Assembly: GCA_016190005.1 (NCBI GenBank)
Contig: JACPRK010000205.1
Span: 1-50,157, forward strand
From: Candidatus Wallbacteria bacterium
GTDB lineage: Bacteria; Muiribacteriota; UBA6191; JACPRK01
DNA length: 50,157 bases
Direction: 5' to 3'
The notes under the pieces were generated by a model that saw only the letters and a program-made list of their open reading frames with translations, made no database searches and was not told where the DNA came from. The position numbers were made by a program, and so were the translations under genes. Of this stretch, positions 22,995 to 32,113 are shown piece after piece (the stretch's first letter is position 1; every line of letters starts with the position of its first letter).

Positions 22995-24725
22995 TCAGGG
23001 GGGTCCTCCGCCCGGACCGTTCCATTCGGCCTCCGGAGGCGCGGCCACGCGCCGCAGCTCCACCAGCGAGGTGAGGCCGGAAGCTACCAGACCCGCGCCA
23101 TACTCCCAGAGGGTCGTCATTCCTTCGGAGCGCGCCTCGCGCGCGACTTCGTAGGCGCTCTTGCCGGCAATCAAGAGCTGGCGAATTCCGTCGGTGACGC
23201 TGAGCAGCTCGAGCAACGCGAGCCGGCCCTTGAAGCCCGTCTGCTCGCACGCGGCGCAACCCCGCGGGACGTAGAAGGCGGTCGAGTCGGCCAGGTGCAT
23301 CCTCCCCGAGAAGGCCAGCTCCTCCTCGGCAGGCCGCACCGGTTGCCTGCAGCGCACGCAGAGCCGCCGGAGCAGCCGCTGGGCCACCACGCAGATCACG
23401 GAGTTGGCGACGAGGTACGGCTCGACTCCCATCTCGACCAGCCGCACGACGGCGCCCGCGGCGTCGTTGGTGTGCAGGGTGCTCAGCACCAGGTGGCCCG
23501 TCAGCGCGGAGCGGATGGCCATCTGGGCGGTCTCGAGATCGCGCATCTCGCCGACCATGATCACGTCCGGGTCCTGCCGCAGGATCGAGCGTAGACCGGT
23601 GGCGAAAGTGATGCCGGCCTTCGGGTTGACCTGGATCTGGTTCACCTGGCGCAAGTTGTACTCGACCGGGTCCTCCAGCGTGACGATGTTGCGCTCGCGA
23701 GAGGCCAGCTCGTTCAAGCCGGTGTAGAGCGTCGTGGTCTTGCCGCTGCCGGTCGGACCGGTGACCAGGATGAGGCCGTTGGGATGATGCAGAGCGTCAC
23801 GGAACTGCTGCAGCACCTTGCCGGCGAATCCGATCTCGGAGAGGCTGGAGGCCGTCGCGCTGGCGTCGAGCACGCGCACGACCACCTTCTCGCCGTAAAT
23901 GCTGGGCAGGGTCGAAATGCGGAGGTCGACCTCCTTCTCGGCGACTCGGACGCGGATGCGCCCGTCCTGCGGGGCGCGGCGCTCGGAGATGTCCATCTCG
24001 GCCATGACCTTGATGCGCGAGACCATCGCCCGGTGGACCTGGCGAGGGATCGACATCGTCTCGCGCAGCATGCCGTCGACACGGAAGCGCACGCGGGAGC
24101 CGTGCTCGTCGGGTTCGAGGTGGACGTCGCTGGCGTACTCGCAGACCGCGCGGGCCAGGATGTTGTTCACGAGCCGCACGACCGGGGCGTCGTCGGACTC
24201 CTCGCCGACCTCCTCGAGCACGTCGAAGGTCTGGGGAACCTCGGAGTCCTCGTCGGCATCGCCGACGATGCGCTCGACGATGGTGTGGAAGCTGTCGCTT
24301 CGGATGTAGAGGCGGTTGAGCGCCTCCAGGATGCTCTCCTCCAGCGACATCGCGGGCACGACCGTGCAACCCGAGGAGCGCTCCAGCGCCGTGACGGCGT
24401 CCACGTCGAACGGGTTGAGCATCGCCACGGTCAAGAGCGACTCGAACCGGGAGACCGGCACCGCCACGTAGCGCCGCGCAATCGCCTCCGGCAGCCACTG
24501 GGAAGCGGTCTTGTCCTGGAGCAGACCTTCGAGGTGCTGGATGAATGGCATTCCGGTGACGCGCGCGACGAACTCGTCGACCGCCTCCCGGCTCATGAAG
24601 CCGAGCGCGGCGATCGACTCACGGAAGCCCAGGCCGCTGCCTGACGCGTGCGTCAGCACCTGGGCGATCTGGTCGGTGTCGAGCAGGCCCGCTTCGTAGA
24701 ACTGCCGTGACAGTGATTTGCGCAT
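22995..24725 (-). CDS. GspE/PilB assembly ATPase
   Basis: A 576-residue hexameric motor. N-terminal GspE-N-like helices (1-140) bind the platform. Walker A GPTGSGKTT at 323-331, the Asp box (Glu351 and Asp352 in LEDPVEYN), Walker B DPDVIMVGEMRD at 385-396 and the His box HLVLSTLHTND at 411-421 are intact. The CxxC...CxxC zinc site (Cys456, Cys459, Cys490, Cys493) marks an assembly ATPase rather than a retraction ATPase; no PilT is encoded in this window. ATG 24725 was chosen; an upstream start at 24794 would overlap the histidine kinase gene. Confidence 0.93.
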   Translation of the reverse strand: MRKSLSRQFYEAGLLDTDQIAQVLTHASGSGLGFRESIAALGFMSREAVDEFVARVTGMPFIQHLEGLLQDKTASQWLPEAIARRYVAVPVSRFESLLTVAMLNPFDVDAVTALERSSGCTVVPAMSLEESILEALNRLYIRSDSFHTIVERIVGDADEDSEVPQTFDVLEEVGEESDDAPVVRLVNNILARAVCEYASDVHLEPDEHGSRVRFRVDGMLRETMSIPRQVHRAMVSRIKVMAEMDISERRAPQDGRIRVRVAEKEVDLRISTLPSIYGEKVVVRVLDASATASSLSEIGFAGKVLQQFRDALHHPNGLILVTGPTGSGKTTTLYTGLNELASRERNIVTLEDPVEYNLRQVNQIQVNPKAGITFATGLRSILRQDPDVIMVGEMRDLETAQMAIRSALTGHLVLSTLHTNDAAGAVVRLVEMGVEPYLVANSVICVVAQRLLRRLCVRCRQPVRPAEEELAFSGRMHLADSTAFYVPRGCAACEQTGFKGRLALLELLSVTDGIRQLLIAGKSAYEVAREARSEGMTTLWEYGAGLVASGLTSLVELRRVAAPPEAEWNGPGGGPP

Positions 24726-24765
24726 CCGGTCCGCTCCGGTGGCCCAGGGCCGCTCGAGGCCGGGT

Positions 24766-26502
24766 TCATGCCGCGGCCGACTCCTCCCGGACAATGGGAA
24801 GCCGCAGCTCGACGGTGGTGCCCTCGCCCATGACGCTCCGCACTTCTACCGAGCCGCCGCAGCGCTCCACGATCCGCTTGACCAGCGGCAAGCCGAGGCC
24901 CGTGCCCTGACCCTCTGGCTTGGTCGTGAAGAGCTCCTCGAAGATGCGCGGGAGGACTTCCGGCGGGATGCCGCTCCCGGAATCGACGACGTCCACTACG
25001 ACGTGAGAGTTCTCCGTGGCCAGAGTGACGTCGACCCGGCCCGAAGAGTCGAGGGCGTCGCAGCTGTTCTTGATGAGGTTGACGAAGACCTGCTCCATCT
25101 CGGGGGCGTTGGCAGCGACCAGGGGCAGCTTCGCGGGGTAGTGGGCCTGGAGCGTGACGCCGCGCTTGCCCAGGATGTACTGCATCATCCCGATCGCCTG
25201 GTCGATCGGCTCGCGCAGACTGATGGGGCCGACCTCGCTGGTCTCCTTGCTGCGCGCGTAGTGGAGCAGGTTCTTCACCAGGTTGCGGCAGCGGGCTGCG
25301 GCGTGGAGGACCATCTCCAGCGACTTGCGGGCGGCCTCGGGCTTCGGAGGCTGCATCCCGGGAGCGAAGTCGTCGGCGAGCATCTCGGACGCCATCAGGA
25401 TGGCCTGGAGCGGGCTGTTGAGCTCGTGGGCTATCGAGCCGGAGAGCTGCCCCATGACACTCATCTTCTCGGCCCGGATGAGCTGGGTCTGGGCCTGCTG
25501 CAGCCGCTCATAGGCGAGCCGCGACTGGCGGTAGAGCTCCAGGTTCTCCAGGTTCACGGACAGGTGCGCGCAGACGGTCGCCAAGAAACTCAAATCCTCC
25601 ACCGAGAAGGTTCGCAGCTCCGAGCGCAGGTCGGCGTAGAACAGGCCGTACGCCTGCTCGGAAGTCTTGAGCGGAACGCAGAGCACAGACCGGATCTTCT
25701 GCAGGCTCACGCTGCTCTGGGCCGAAAGCTCTCGCGAGGCGTCCTCGATCAAGAGCGGCAGCCCCTCGGCGCGCACGCGTTCCAGAACGGTCGAACTGAC
25801 CCGCGCACTCTCGTCGGGTTCGAGAGCGCCCGAGCGGTGCGTCACCAGCGGGCAGGGTTGCGCGGGCTCGCCCTCGAGAAGGAAGACGACGGCGAGATCG
25901 GGTGCGAGCTCCGGGAGCAGAAGCGCCACGGCCTCCTGGAGCAAGGCCTTGCGATCGCGCTTGACGACGGCGGTCCGCGCCATCTGCCAGAGCACCTTGA
26001 GGCGGCGCTCGTGCTTGACAGCGCCCGCTTCGCGCACGCTGGAAGGGCGGGTCGCGCGCAAGAGCGGCGCCAGATCCGGCCGAGGCATCTCGATCGTAAG
26101 GCCGCCGACTACCGGCGCCTGGCCGCGCTCCAGAACGACCTCGGGCTTCGTGGCCACGCCTTCGGAGTCCTGCGCTCCGGCCCGCGTCTCCAGCTCGCCC
26201 GGGGCCGGCTGGTAGCCATCGCTCTGGAAGAGCAGATCGGTCTCGCCGATCGTGACGACGTCCCCGAACTCCAGGAGGGACTCCTTCACTTCCTGGCCGT
26301 TCAAGTAGGTCCGGTTGAGCGCGCCCAGGTCCCGGAGCTGGAAGCCGTCGTTGCTGCACAGGATCTCGGCGTGCAGGCGCGACGCCTTGCCATCCATGAT
26401 GGGAATCGTGCGCGTGGCGTCCCGCCCGATGGTCACCTTGCGGGCGCCCACGAAGTACGTCATCCCCCGGTTCTGCCCCCTGACGATGATGATCTTGGCC
26501 AT
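24766..26502 (-). CDS. FHA-GAF sensor histidine kinase
   Basis: A 578-residue soluble kinase. An FHA domain occupies about 1-95 (TIGRD, SRLHAEI and NRTYLNG, the phosphothreonine-binding residues). After a linker, a GAF domain spans about 175-330, then the HisKA H-box SIAHELNSPLQ near 353 and an HATPase with NLIKNSCDAL, DSGSGIP and GTGLGLPLV. No receiver domain is fused and no response regulator is adjacent. The FHA domain should read phosphothreonine marks, and a Ser/Thr kinase is encoded five genes downstream in the same run. ATG 26502 was chosen because MAKIIIVRG begins the first FHA strand and GAGG precedes it. Confidence 0.9.
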   Translation of the reverse strand: MAKIIIVRGQNRGMTYFVGARKVTIGRDATRTIPIMDGKASRLHAEILCSNDGFQLRDLGALNRTYLNGQEVKESLLEFGDVVTIGETDLLFQSDGYQPAPGELETRAGAQDSEGVATKPEVVLERGQAPVVGGLTIEMPRPDLAPLLRATRPSSVREAGAVKHERRLKVLWQMARTAVVKRDRKALLQEAVALLLPELAPDLAVVFLLEGEPAQPCPLVTHRSGALEPDESARVSSTVLERVRAEGLPLLIEDASRELSAQSSVSLQKIRSVLCVPLKTSEQAYGLFYADLRSELRTFSVEDLSFLATVCAHLSVNLENLELYRQSRLAYERLQQAQTQLIRAEKMSVMGQLSGSIAHELNSPLQAILMASEMLADDFAPGMQPPKPEAARKSLEMVLHAAARCRNLVKNLLHYARSKETSEVGPISLREPIDQAIGMMQYILGKRGVTLQAHYPAKLPLVAANAPEMEQVFVNLIKNSCDALDSSGRVDVTLATENSHVVVDVVDSGSGIPPEVLPRIFEELFTTKPEGQGTGLGLPLVKRIVERCGGSVEVRSVMGEGTTVELRLPIVREESAAA

Positions 26503-26644
26503 GGACCTCGACCCCGAACAGAGACTACTACGCGTGCCCACAATCCGGGACCGGCCGTTCGCCGGGCTTGGCAACTGCCGATACGGACCCGCCCGGATCT
26601 TGGGGTGGCTTGACGGCGGGGGCGCGGGCTCTTATTCTCGGGGG

Positions 26645-28081
26645 GTGGACGACGCCAGCGACGCCCAGGTCGACTGGGAGCCGGTCAAGTCGGCCCTCAA
26701 GGCCGGGGACGTCGTCGTGGCGCTCGAGGGCTACGAGGCGCGCGTGGCCGGGGGCGCCGTGGCGCCGCAAGCGCTCTCGGTGGAGATCGCCCAGGCGCAC
26801 GTGGCGCAGGGAAACGATCTGGTGCGCCGGAGCTTATGGGAGCTGGCGCTGGAGCGCTACCGGCGCGCGCGCAAGCTCGATCCTGCCAGCGGCGAAGCAG
26901 CCTTCCGGATGGGGATGGCCTTCCGCGGCGCGGGCGCGACCGGCGCGGCGCTGGCTTGCTTGCGCGAGGCCCAGACGCTCCTGGCACAGCTTCAGCACGA
27001 CCCTTTCTGCCGCCACCATCTGGCCGACGCGCACTTCCAGGAGGGGCTGCTCTTGCAGGAGATGGGAAAGCTGCGGCCGGCCCGGGCCGCGTTGCGGCGC
27101 GCGCTCAAGGTGAAGCCCGACTACCGCGAGGTTCGCCACGCGCTCGACGAGCTGCTGCCCAAGCTGCCGGAGGCGACCGGCGGCGGCTCGGGCGTCGAGC
27201 GCGAGGTGCTGCAGGGCATCCTCGATTCGCTATCGGCCGCGCAATCCGAGCGCCGACGCGAGGCTGTGGCCGCCTTGCGCGATTTTCCCGAGTACCCGGA
27301 TGCCAGGACCGCCGCGCTGCGGCTCTCCGAGGCCGATCCCGACCCGGACGTGCGCTTCGAGGCGCGCCGCACGGCCGGCTTTCTCCCCCGCTCCCAGGCC
27401 CCCGCGGTCGACCTCGGCACGGCCGGCCCGGCCGCGGCGTTGGCTGCCTCCCTTGCCGCGACGGACCCCGGTGTGCGCCGCGAGGCGCTGGCGGCAGCAA
27501 CCCGCCAGACGGCTCCAGAGATGGCGGCCGTCGTCGCCGACCACCTCAAAAGAGAGGACGACTCCTTTGCTCTCGCCCAGGCCGTAACGCTGCTTGCCGC
27601 GACGGGGCGGCGCGAGCACGCGGCCCTGCTGGAACCGTTCCTGGCCCACCCCTCGTGCCGGGTGGTCGCCAACGCCGTCGAGGCGATCGCGCACCTGGCC
27701 GGCGAGCTGCCGCTGTCGCTTCTGCTGCCTCTGCTCGAGTCGAGCGACAATCGCGTTCGCGCCAACGCCCTGATGACGGCCGTGGGCGCCCGCCGCCCGC
27801 CGGTTCTCGATCACCTGGCCCGGATGGCGGCTTCGGAGCGCGAATCGATGCGCGCCAGCGCCCTCTATTGCATCGAGCGGGTCGAGGACCCCAAGGTCGA
27901 GGCGATCGCCTTCGAGATGCTGAAGCGCGAATCGGCGCCCGAGCTGCTGTGGAAGGTCACCACGTTGCTGGCGCGCGTCGCCACCCAGCGCCTGGTCCCG
28001 GAGCTCGAGGCGATGCGCGACGGCGACGCCGCGCGGCAGGGATACGCGGTCTACCTGCTGCAGGCCATCGCCGGTCGCTGA
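26645..28081 (+). CDS. TPR and HEAT-repeat protein
   Basis: A 478-residue helical-repeat protein. The N-terminal third has TPR-like pairs (LVRRSLWELALERYRRARKLDPASGEAAFRMGM in two parts, GKLRPARAALRRALKVKPDY). The remainder has five or six HEAT-like units with VRREAL, VRANALM and MRASALYCIE patterns typical of PBS-lyase/HEAT repeats. Such proteins are scaffolds. The gene is divergent from the FHA histidine kinase (142-base gap), which hints at shared regulation. The start GTG at 26645 is tentative, preceded by a G-rich run; an upstream frame covers the divergent promoter region and is unlikely to be translated. Confidence 0.8.
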   Translation: MDDASDAQVDWEPVKSALKAGDVVVALEGYEARVAGGAVAPQALSVEIAQAHVAQGNDLVRRSLWELALERYRRARKLDPASGEAAFRMGMAFRGAGATGAALACLREAQTLLAQLQHDPFCRHHLADAHFQEGLLLQEMGKLRPARAALRRALKVKPDYREVRHALDELLPKLPEATGGGSGVEREVLQGILDSLSAAQSERRREAVAALRDFPEYPDARTAALRLSEADPDPDVRFEARRTAGFLPRSQAPAVDLGTAGPAAALAASLAATDPGVRREALAAATRQTAPEMAAVVADHLKREDDSFALAQAVTLLAATGRREHAALLEPFLAHPSCRVVANAVEAIAHLAGELPLSLLLPLLESSDNRVRANALMTAVGARRPPVLDHLARMAASERESMRASALYCIERVEDPKVEAIAFEMLKRESAPELLWKVTTLLARVATQRLVPELEAMRDGDAARQGYAVYLLQAIAGR

Positions 28082-28154
28082 TGCGACGCATTTCGGAGCA
28101 AGTCCCTCAGTCGGCCTTGCCCCTACACGCCCGGGCGAGAGAGAATCCCACGTG

Positions 28155-29726
28155 ATGCAGCCCGAATCGCAGCCCGGCCATAGGCCCGCATTTCCCGCGA
28201 CGTACCGGGCCGACCGCGTCACGCGCTGCGATCGGCTCGAGAGCGACCTCAACGTGGCGGCCGAGGTCTGCGTCATCGGCACGGGAGCCGGGGGCGCGGT
28301 GGCGGCAGCCGAGCTGGCGGCAGCGGGCCTCGACGTCGTGATGCTGGAAGAGGGCCCGTACCTGACGGCCGAGGACTACGCGGGCCTGACGGCCATCGAA
28401 AGCATCAAGGCAACCTACCGGGACGCAGGGTTCACCTTTACCATGGGCTCGCCGGGCATTCTGATGCCCTACGGGCGCTGCGTCGGCGGCAGCACCGTCA
28501 TCAACTCGGGCAGCGCTTTTCGCATGGCCGAGGAGACCTTCGCGTTCTGGAAACGCCAGCACGGGCTTGGGGGCCTGGAGTGGAGCGACATGACGCGCCA
28601 CTTCGATCGAGTCGAGCGCGTGGTGCACATCACGCCGGTCCCCGAGGAGCTCCTGGGAGAGAACGGGCGCCTGATGCGCACGGGCGCCGAGGCGCTGGGA
28701 CTGGCCGGTGAGGTCGTGACGCGCAACGCGCACGGCTGCGTCGGTCGCGGTCGCTGCTATCTGGGCTGCCCCGAGAACGCCAAGCAGTCGACGCAGCTCA
28801 ACTACGTCCCCGCCGCGCTCGCAGCGGGCGCCCGGCTCTACACGCATTGCCGCGCCGAGCGGGTGATCATGGAAGGGAGCCGGACAGGCGGGGTGGCGGC
28901 CGCGACCACGGGCCCCTCGCCGCGAAACCTGCGCGTGAAGGCGGGCATCGTGGTCGTTGCGTGCGGGGCCGTCTTCAGCCCCATCCTCCTCTCCAGGAGC
29001 GGAATCGCCACCGGCAATCGTCACACCGGCAAGCACCTTCGCGTCCACCCGGCCTCACGCGTGATCGGCCTCTTCGACCGCGAGATCAACGGGCACCTGG
29101 GCGTTCCTCAGTCCTATCACGTCACCGGGCTGATGGCGCGGAAGCTGGTGCCCGAGGGGGTCTTCATCCCGCCGTCGCTGCTGGCGCCCGCGGTGCCGGG
29201 CATTGGCCGGAGCCACCTGGAGCTGATGAAGCAGTATCCCCGGATGGGGCTGCTGGGCTACCGGATCATCGACTCCGGCGAAGGGGAGGTGGCGGGCACG
29301 GTGATGGGGATGGCGAATGTCCGCTACGACCTCTCGGTCGAGGACACAGCCAAGCTGGTGGAAGTGATGCGGCTCACGGGCGAGATCCTCTTCGCCGCCG
29401 GGGCGAAGCGCGTCTGGCTGCCGGTTTACGGCCGAGCTGAGGCCGGCTCGGTGGACCAGCTCCAGAAGCTGCTTGCGGGTCCCATCCCCGCAACGGACAT
29501 CGAGCTTGCGGCCTACCACCCGCATGCCACGCTTCGCATGGGCACCGACGAAAGCCGCGGCGTGACGGCGTCCGACGGTTCCGTGTTCGGCGCGCCCGGC
29601 GTCTACGTGGCCGACGCCAGCCTCTTCCCGGAGAGTCCCGTGGTCAATCCTCAGATCACCGTGATGGCTCTGGCCGGCGCTGTTGCCGAACGGATCGCCG
29701 CCAGCCGCGGCAAGCAGCTGGCCTGA
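28155..29726 (+). CDS. GMC-family FAD oxidoreductase
   Basis: A 523-residue flavoprotein. The FAD-binding motif VIGTGAGGAVAAAELAAAG spans about 40-58, with Glu65/Glu66 ending the second strand. The GMC signature GRCVGGSTVINSG is at 107-119, and the C-terminal GMC domain has AAYHPHATLRMG (catalytic His region) and the closing ESPVVNPQITVMALA. A cysteine-rich segment HGCVGRGRCYLGCPENAK (Cys195, Cys201, Cys205) resembles the one in long-chain alcohol oxidases. It probably oxidises an alcohol or sugar; the substrate and electron acceptor are unknown. ATG 28155 was chosen; a GTG one codon earlier is equivalent. Confidence 0.88.
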   Translation: MQPESQPGHRPAFPATYRADRVTRCDRLESDLNVAAEVCVIGTGAGGAVAAAELAAAGLDVVMLEEGPYLTAEDYAGLTAIESIKATYRDAGFTFTMGSPGILMPYGRCVGGSTVINSGSAFRMAEETFAFWKRQHGLGGLEWSDMTRHFDRVERVVHITPVPEELLGENGRLMRTGAEALGLAGEVVTRNAHGCVGRGRCYLGCPENAKQSTQLNYVPAALAAGARLYTHCRAERVIMEGSRTGGVAAATTGPSPRNLRVKAGIVVVACGAVFSPILLSRSGIATGNRHTGKHLRVHPASRVIGLFDREINGHLGVPQSYHVTGLMARKLVPEGVFIPPSLLAPAVPGIGRSHLELMKQYPRMGLLGYRIIDSGEGEVAGTVMGMANVRYDLSVEDTAKLVEVMRLTGEILFAAGAKRVWLPVYGRAEAGSVDQLQKLLAGPIPATDIELAAYHPHATLRMGTDESRGVTASDGSVFGAPGVYVADASLFPESPVVNPQITVMALAGAVAERIAASRGKQLA

Positions 29727-29749
29727 GGGGAGGAGCTTCGGGCCCTAAC

Positions 29750-29832
29750 AAGATGGGTTCACTCGACTTTCCCCGTTTTTTCTCCGGCTTGTAGTGCGGC
29801 CGAAATTGGGGAAAGTCGAGTGGACCCATTTT
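29750..29832. repeat. Long inverted repeat element 1 (CACTCGACTT family)
   Basis: Arms 29750-29779 and 29803-29832 match at 26 of 30 positions as an inverted repeat around a 23-base loop. The arms share the core CACTCGACTTTCCCC. It lies in the convergent gap between the GMC oxidoreductase and MscS-type genes, so a terminator-like role is possible. The same core recurs at 45.5 kb. Confidence 0.85.
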
Positions 29833-29941
29833 ACGAAGGTGGAAGGTGGGGGAGTGCGGCTGTGGTGAGTCATCAGCAGTCATGCCCCGAGGTATCCGAA
29901 GGCGAGGCGCTGTTCCCGCGACTCCGCCGCGGCCGGGCCCC

Positions 29942-32113
29942 TCAGAGGCTAGACGGTCTCTCCAGCCGCTCCCGACTTGCCGTTAGCTCTATCCGCCGCA
30001 TGGGGATCCAGAGGCGGTCACCGCTCCGCATCGCCTGCAGCATCTTCTCCCGGACAAGGCAGCGCAAGTCCCACGCCTGGCCCGAGCTTGCCGCGCTGCA
30101 CAGGGCCCTCAACTCCACGGTACCTTCCTTCAGATCGGTCACCTGCAGAACGGGCGGACACTTGCGATCCCAGAGCGGGGTCTCTTCCAGGATTCTCGCC
30201 AGTTCCCTTCGCAGGGCCTCCACGTCGACGGTGTAGTCGGCGTAAATGAAGACCGTACCCAGTATCTCCGGCGAGAGGCGAGTCCAGTTCTGAATCGGCC
30301 GCTCCAGCAGGTAGGGAATCGGCACGACAAGCCGACGCAGATCCCAGATCCGAATGACGACGTGCGTCAGCGTTATCGCCTCGATCCAGCCCCATTCGTT
30401 CTCGAAGACCACCTCGTCACCGATCCGTACCGGCTGCGTAATGCCTAGCTGAAGGCCGCCGAAGAGATTCGACAGAGTCTTCTGGGCTGCGATTCCGATG
30501 ACCAGGCCGGTGACTCCCGCTGACGCCAGGAGACCGGTTCCGATGGCCCGGACAGCAGCGAACGGCATCAACACGTAGGCGAGCGTGAAGAGGCCAACCA
30601 CAAAGAGACCCAATCGCTCCATCAACTCCAACCGTGTTCGGACGGAGCGGATATCGGTCTCCGAGACGGCCTCGCCGGAAAGCAAGACCTGCGCCACGGC
30701 CGTGGCCAGGGTGACCAGGCGCATCAGCAACCAGCCGGCCACCAACGTCGACGCAGTCCGGATGATGTCGTCCACGACCGACTGGACCGGCTTGGCCAGC
30801 AGCAACCAGCGACTCATGGAGGGGGCCAGCGCGAGTCCCAGGCCGCATCTCAGAGGGCCATGAAGGACTTGAAGGAGCCGATCGTCCCAGGGGGTTCGAG
30901 TTCGCGCGGCCAGCCACCTGCCAACGGTGAGCGCCACCCGCTCGAGCACTATCCCCAGGGCGCCCGCCAGAACTAGCACAATCAGAAAGCCCAGCCATTG
31001 CCAGGGCTCCATTTCGAGCACGCGTACACCCGTCAGCACCGCTGGCAGGTGCACGCCCACCCAGCCCAGTCCGTGTTCGTCGTAGAGCGCCGGGATGGCA
31101 TCCACAGTCTCTGGGGAGAGCACCCAGAGCTTCTCATTTCCCGAAGGACCGGGCACGCGCTTGAGGCGAAGCGGTATCTGGTCCGGGCCCAGCGGAAGGC
31201 TTCCGAACTGGTCCTCGTCCTCGGGAACCGGGCTCAACTCGGGCTTACCGAACGGTTCGTCGCTGAAGGCTTCGTAGCGAATCCAGACATAATGATCCAG
31301 CACGATCTTGAACTGCCGTGCAAGCAATGGCCCGACCTCGCGCTGTCGCTCAGGCTCGACCCCGTTGAGCCAGAGGAAGTGCGCAGCCTGTCCGTACCGA
31401 CCTTCGTGACATGCGTCCAGGAACGACTTCACGGCCCGACGTGGCCTGCTCAGGTCCATCGATTTCGGCACCGGGCCGAGCCCGACGTTGAGACGGGCCT
31501 CGGGAGCGGCGGTAGTGCTCTTCGGAGTTAGCAGCTCCGACACCCAGCCGCCGATGGCCCCGACCGTAGCGCGGCTGACCAACCAGAGCGGTTTGCCCGA
31601 GGCTGGATCGGACACGCGCGTGAGGAGCACCTGCCCGGACACTCCATCCTTCTCGAATCGAGCCAACGTCCAGGTCCCCGACTCTCCTCCCTGTGGCGGT
31701 CGAGGGTCCACTTCGTCGGGCAGCGAATCGGCCCTGGGCATACCGATGACCTTGAACAATCGCAGCAGCTTGCCGGCGGCATCGGCGCCGAGGATCGGCT
31801 GTTGCTGCGGCGGAACTTCGGACAGGTCCAGATAGTTTGCCGCCAAGGACTGATTGCCGGCCTTGACCGCGGCCGAAAGACCCAGCCAGGCCCGGCGCGG
31901 AGTGGAGCTGTCGAAGTCGGCGGGGGGTGGGAGGAGGCCGGTGTTGAAAGCGGTGGGCGCAGACACATCGGATCGCGTCGATCCGGCGGCTGCAGACTTC
32001 GGAGTCGCGGGAGCGGGATCGCCGCTAGCGCGGGCGGCGAACATCATGCAAAGCAGCCCGATCGCCATGAGAGGCTGCCTGGCATCGAGGAGGAACCGAG
32101 ATGAGACGAGCAC
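29942..32113 (-). CDS. MscS-type mechanosensitive channel with large N-terminal domain
   Basis: About 723 residues. A hydrophobic leader (MAIGLLCMMFAARASGD) suggests export of a roughly 330-residue N-terminal domain that has no clear homologue but contains a repeated, SH3-like pattern (SGTWTLARFEKDG... and LPLRLKRVPGPSGNEKLWVLSPETVDAIPALYDE). Several membrane helices follow, then the MscS pore helix (GLLASAGVTGLVIGIAAQ, near residue 525) and beta domain with GGLQLGITQPVRIGDEV. The protein should open under membrane tension and release solutes. The start is uncertain: GTG 32113 was taken, with an internal ATG at the leader and a TTG at 32182 as alternatives. Confidence 0.82.
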   Translation of the reverse strand: MLVSSRFLLDARQPLMAIGLLCMMFAARASGDPAPATPKSAAAGSTRSDVSAPTAFNTGLLPPPADFDSSTPRRAWLGLSAAVKAGNQSLAANYLDLSEVPPQQQPILGADAAGKLLRLFKVIGMPRADSLPDEVDPRPPQGGESGTWTLARFEKDGVSGQVLLTRVSDPASGKPLWLVSRATVGAIGGWVSELLTPKSTTAAPEARLNVGLGPVPKSMDLSRPRRAVKSFLDACHEGRYGQAAHFLWLNGVEPERQREVGPLLARQFKIVLDHYVWIRYEAFSDEPFGKPELSPVPEDEDQFGSLPLGPDQIPLRLKRVPGPSGNEKLWVLSPETVDAIPALYDEHGLGWVGVHLPAVLTGVRVLEMEPWQWLGFLIVLVLAGALGIVLERVALTVGRWLAARTRTPWDDRLLQVLHGPLRCGLGLALAPSMSRWLLLAKPVQSVVDDIIRTASTLVAGWLLMRLVTLATAVAQVLLSGEAVSETDIRSVRTRLELMERLGLFVVGLFTLAYVLMPFAAVRAIGTGLLASAGVTGLVIGIAAQKTLSNLFGGLQLGITQPVRIGDEVVFENEWGWIEAITLTHVVIRIWDLRRLVVPIPYLLERPIQNWTRLSPEILGTVFIYADYTVDVEALRRELARILEETPLWDRKCPPVLQVTDLKEGTVELRALCSAASSGQAWDLRCLVREKMLQAMRSGDRLWIPMRRIELTASRERLERPSSL

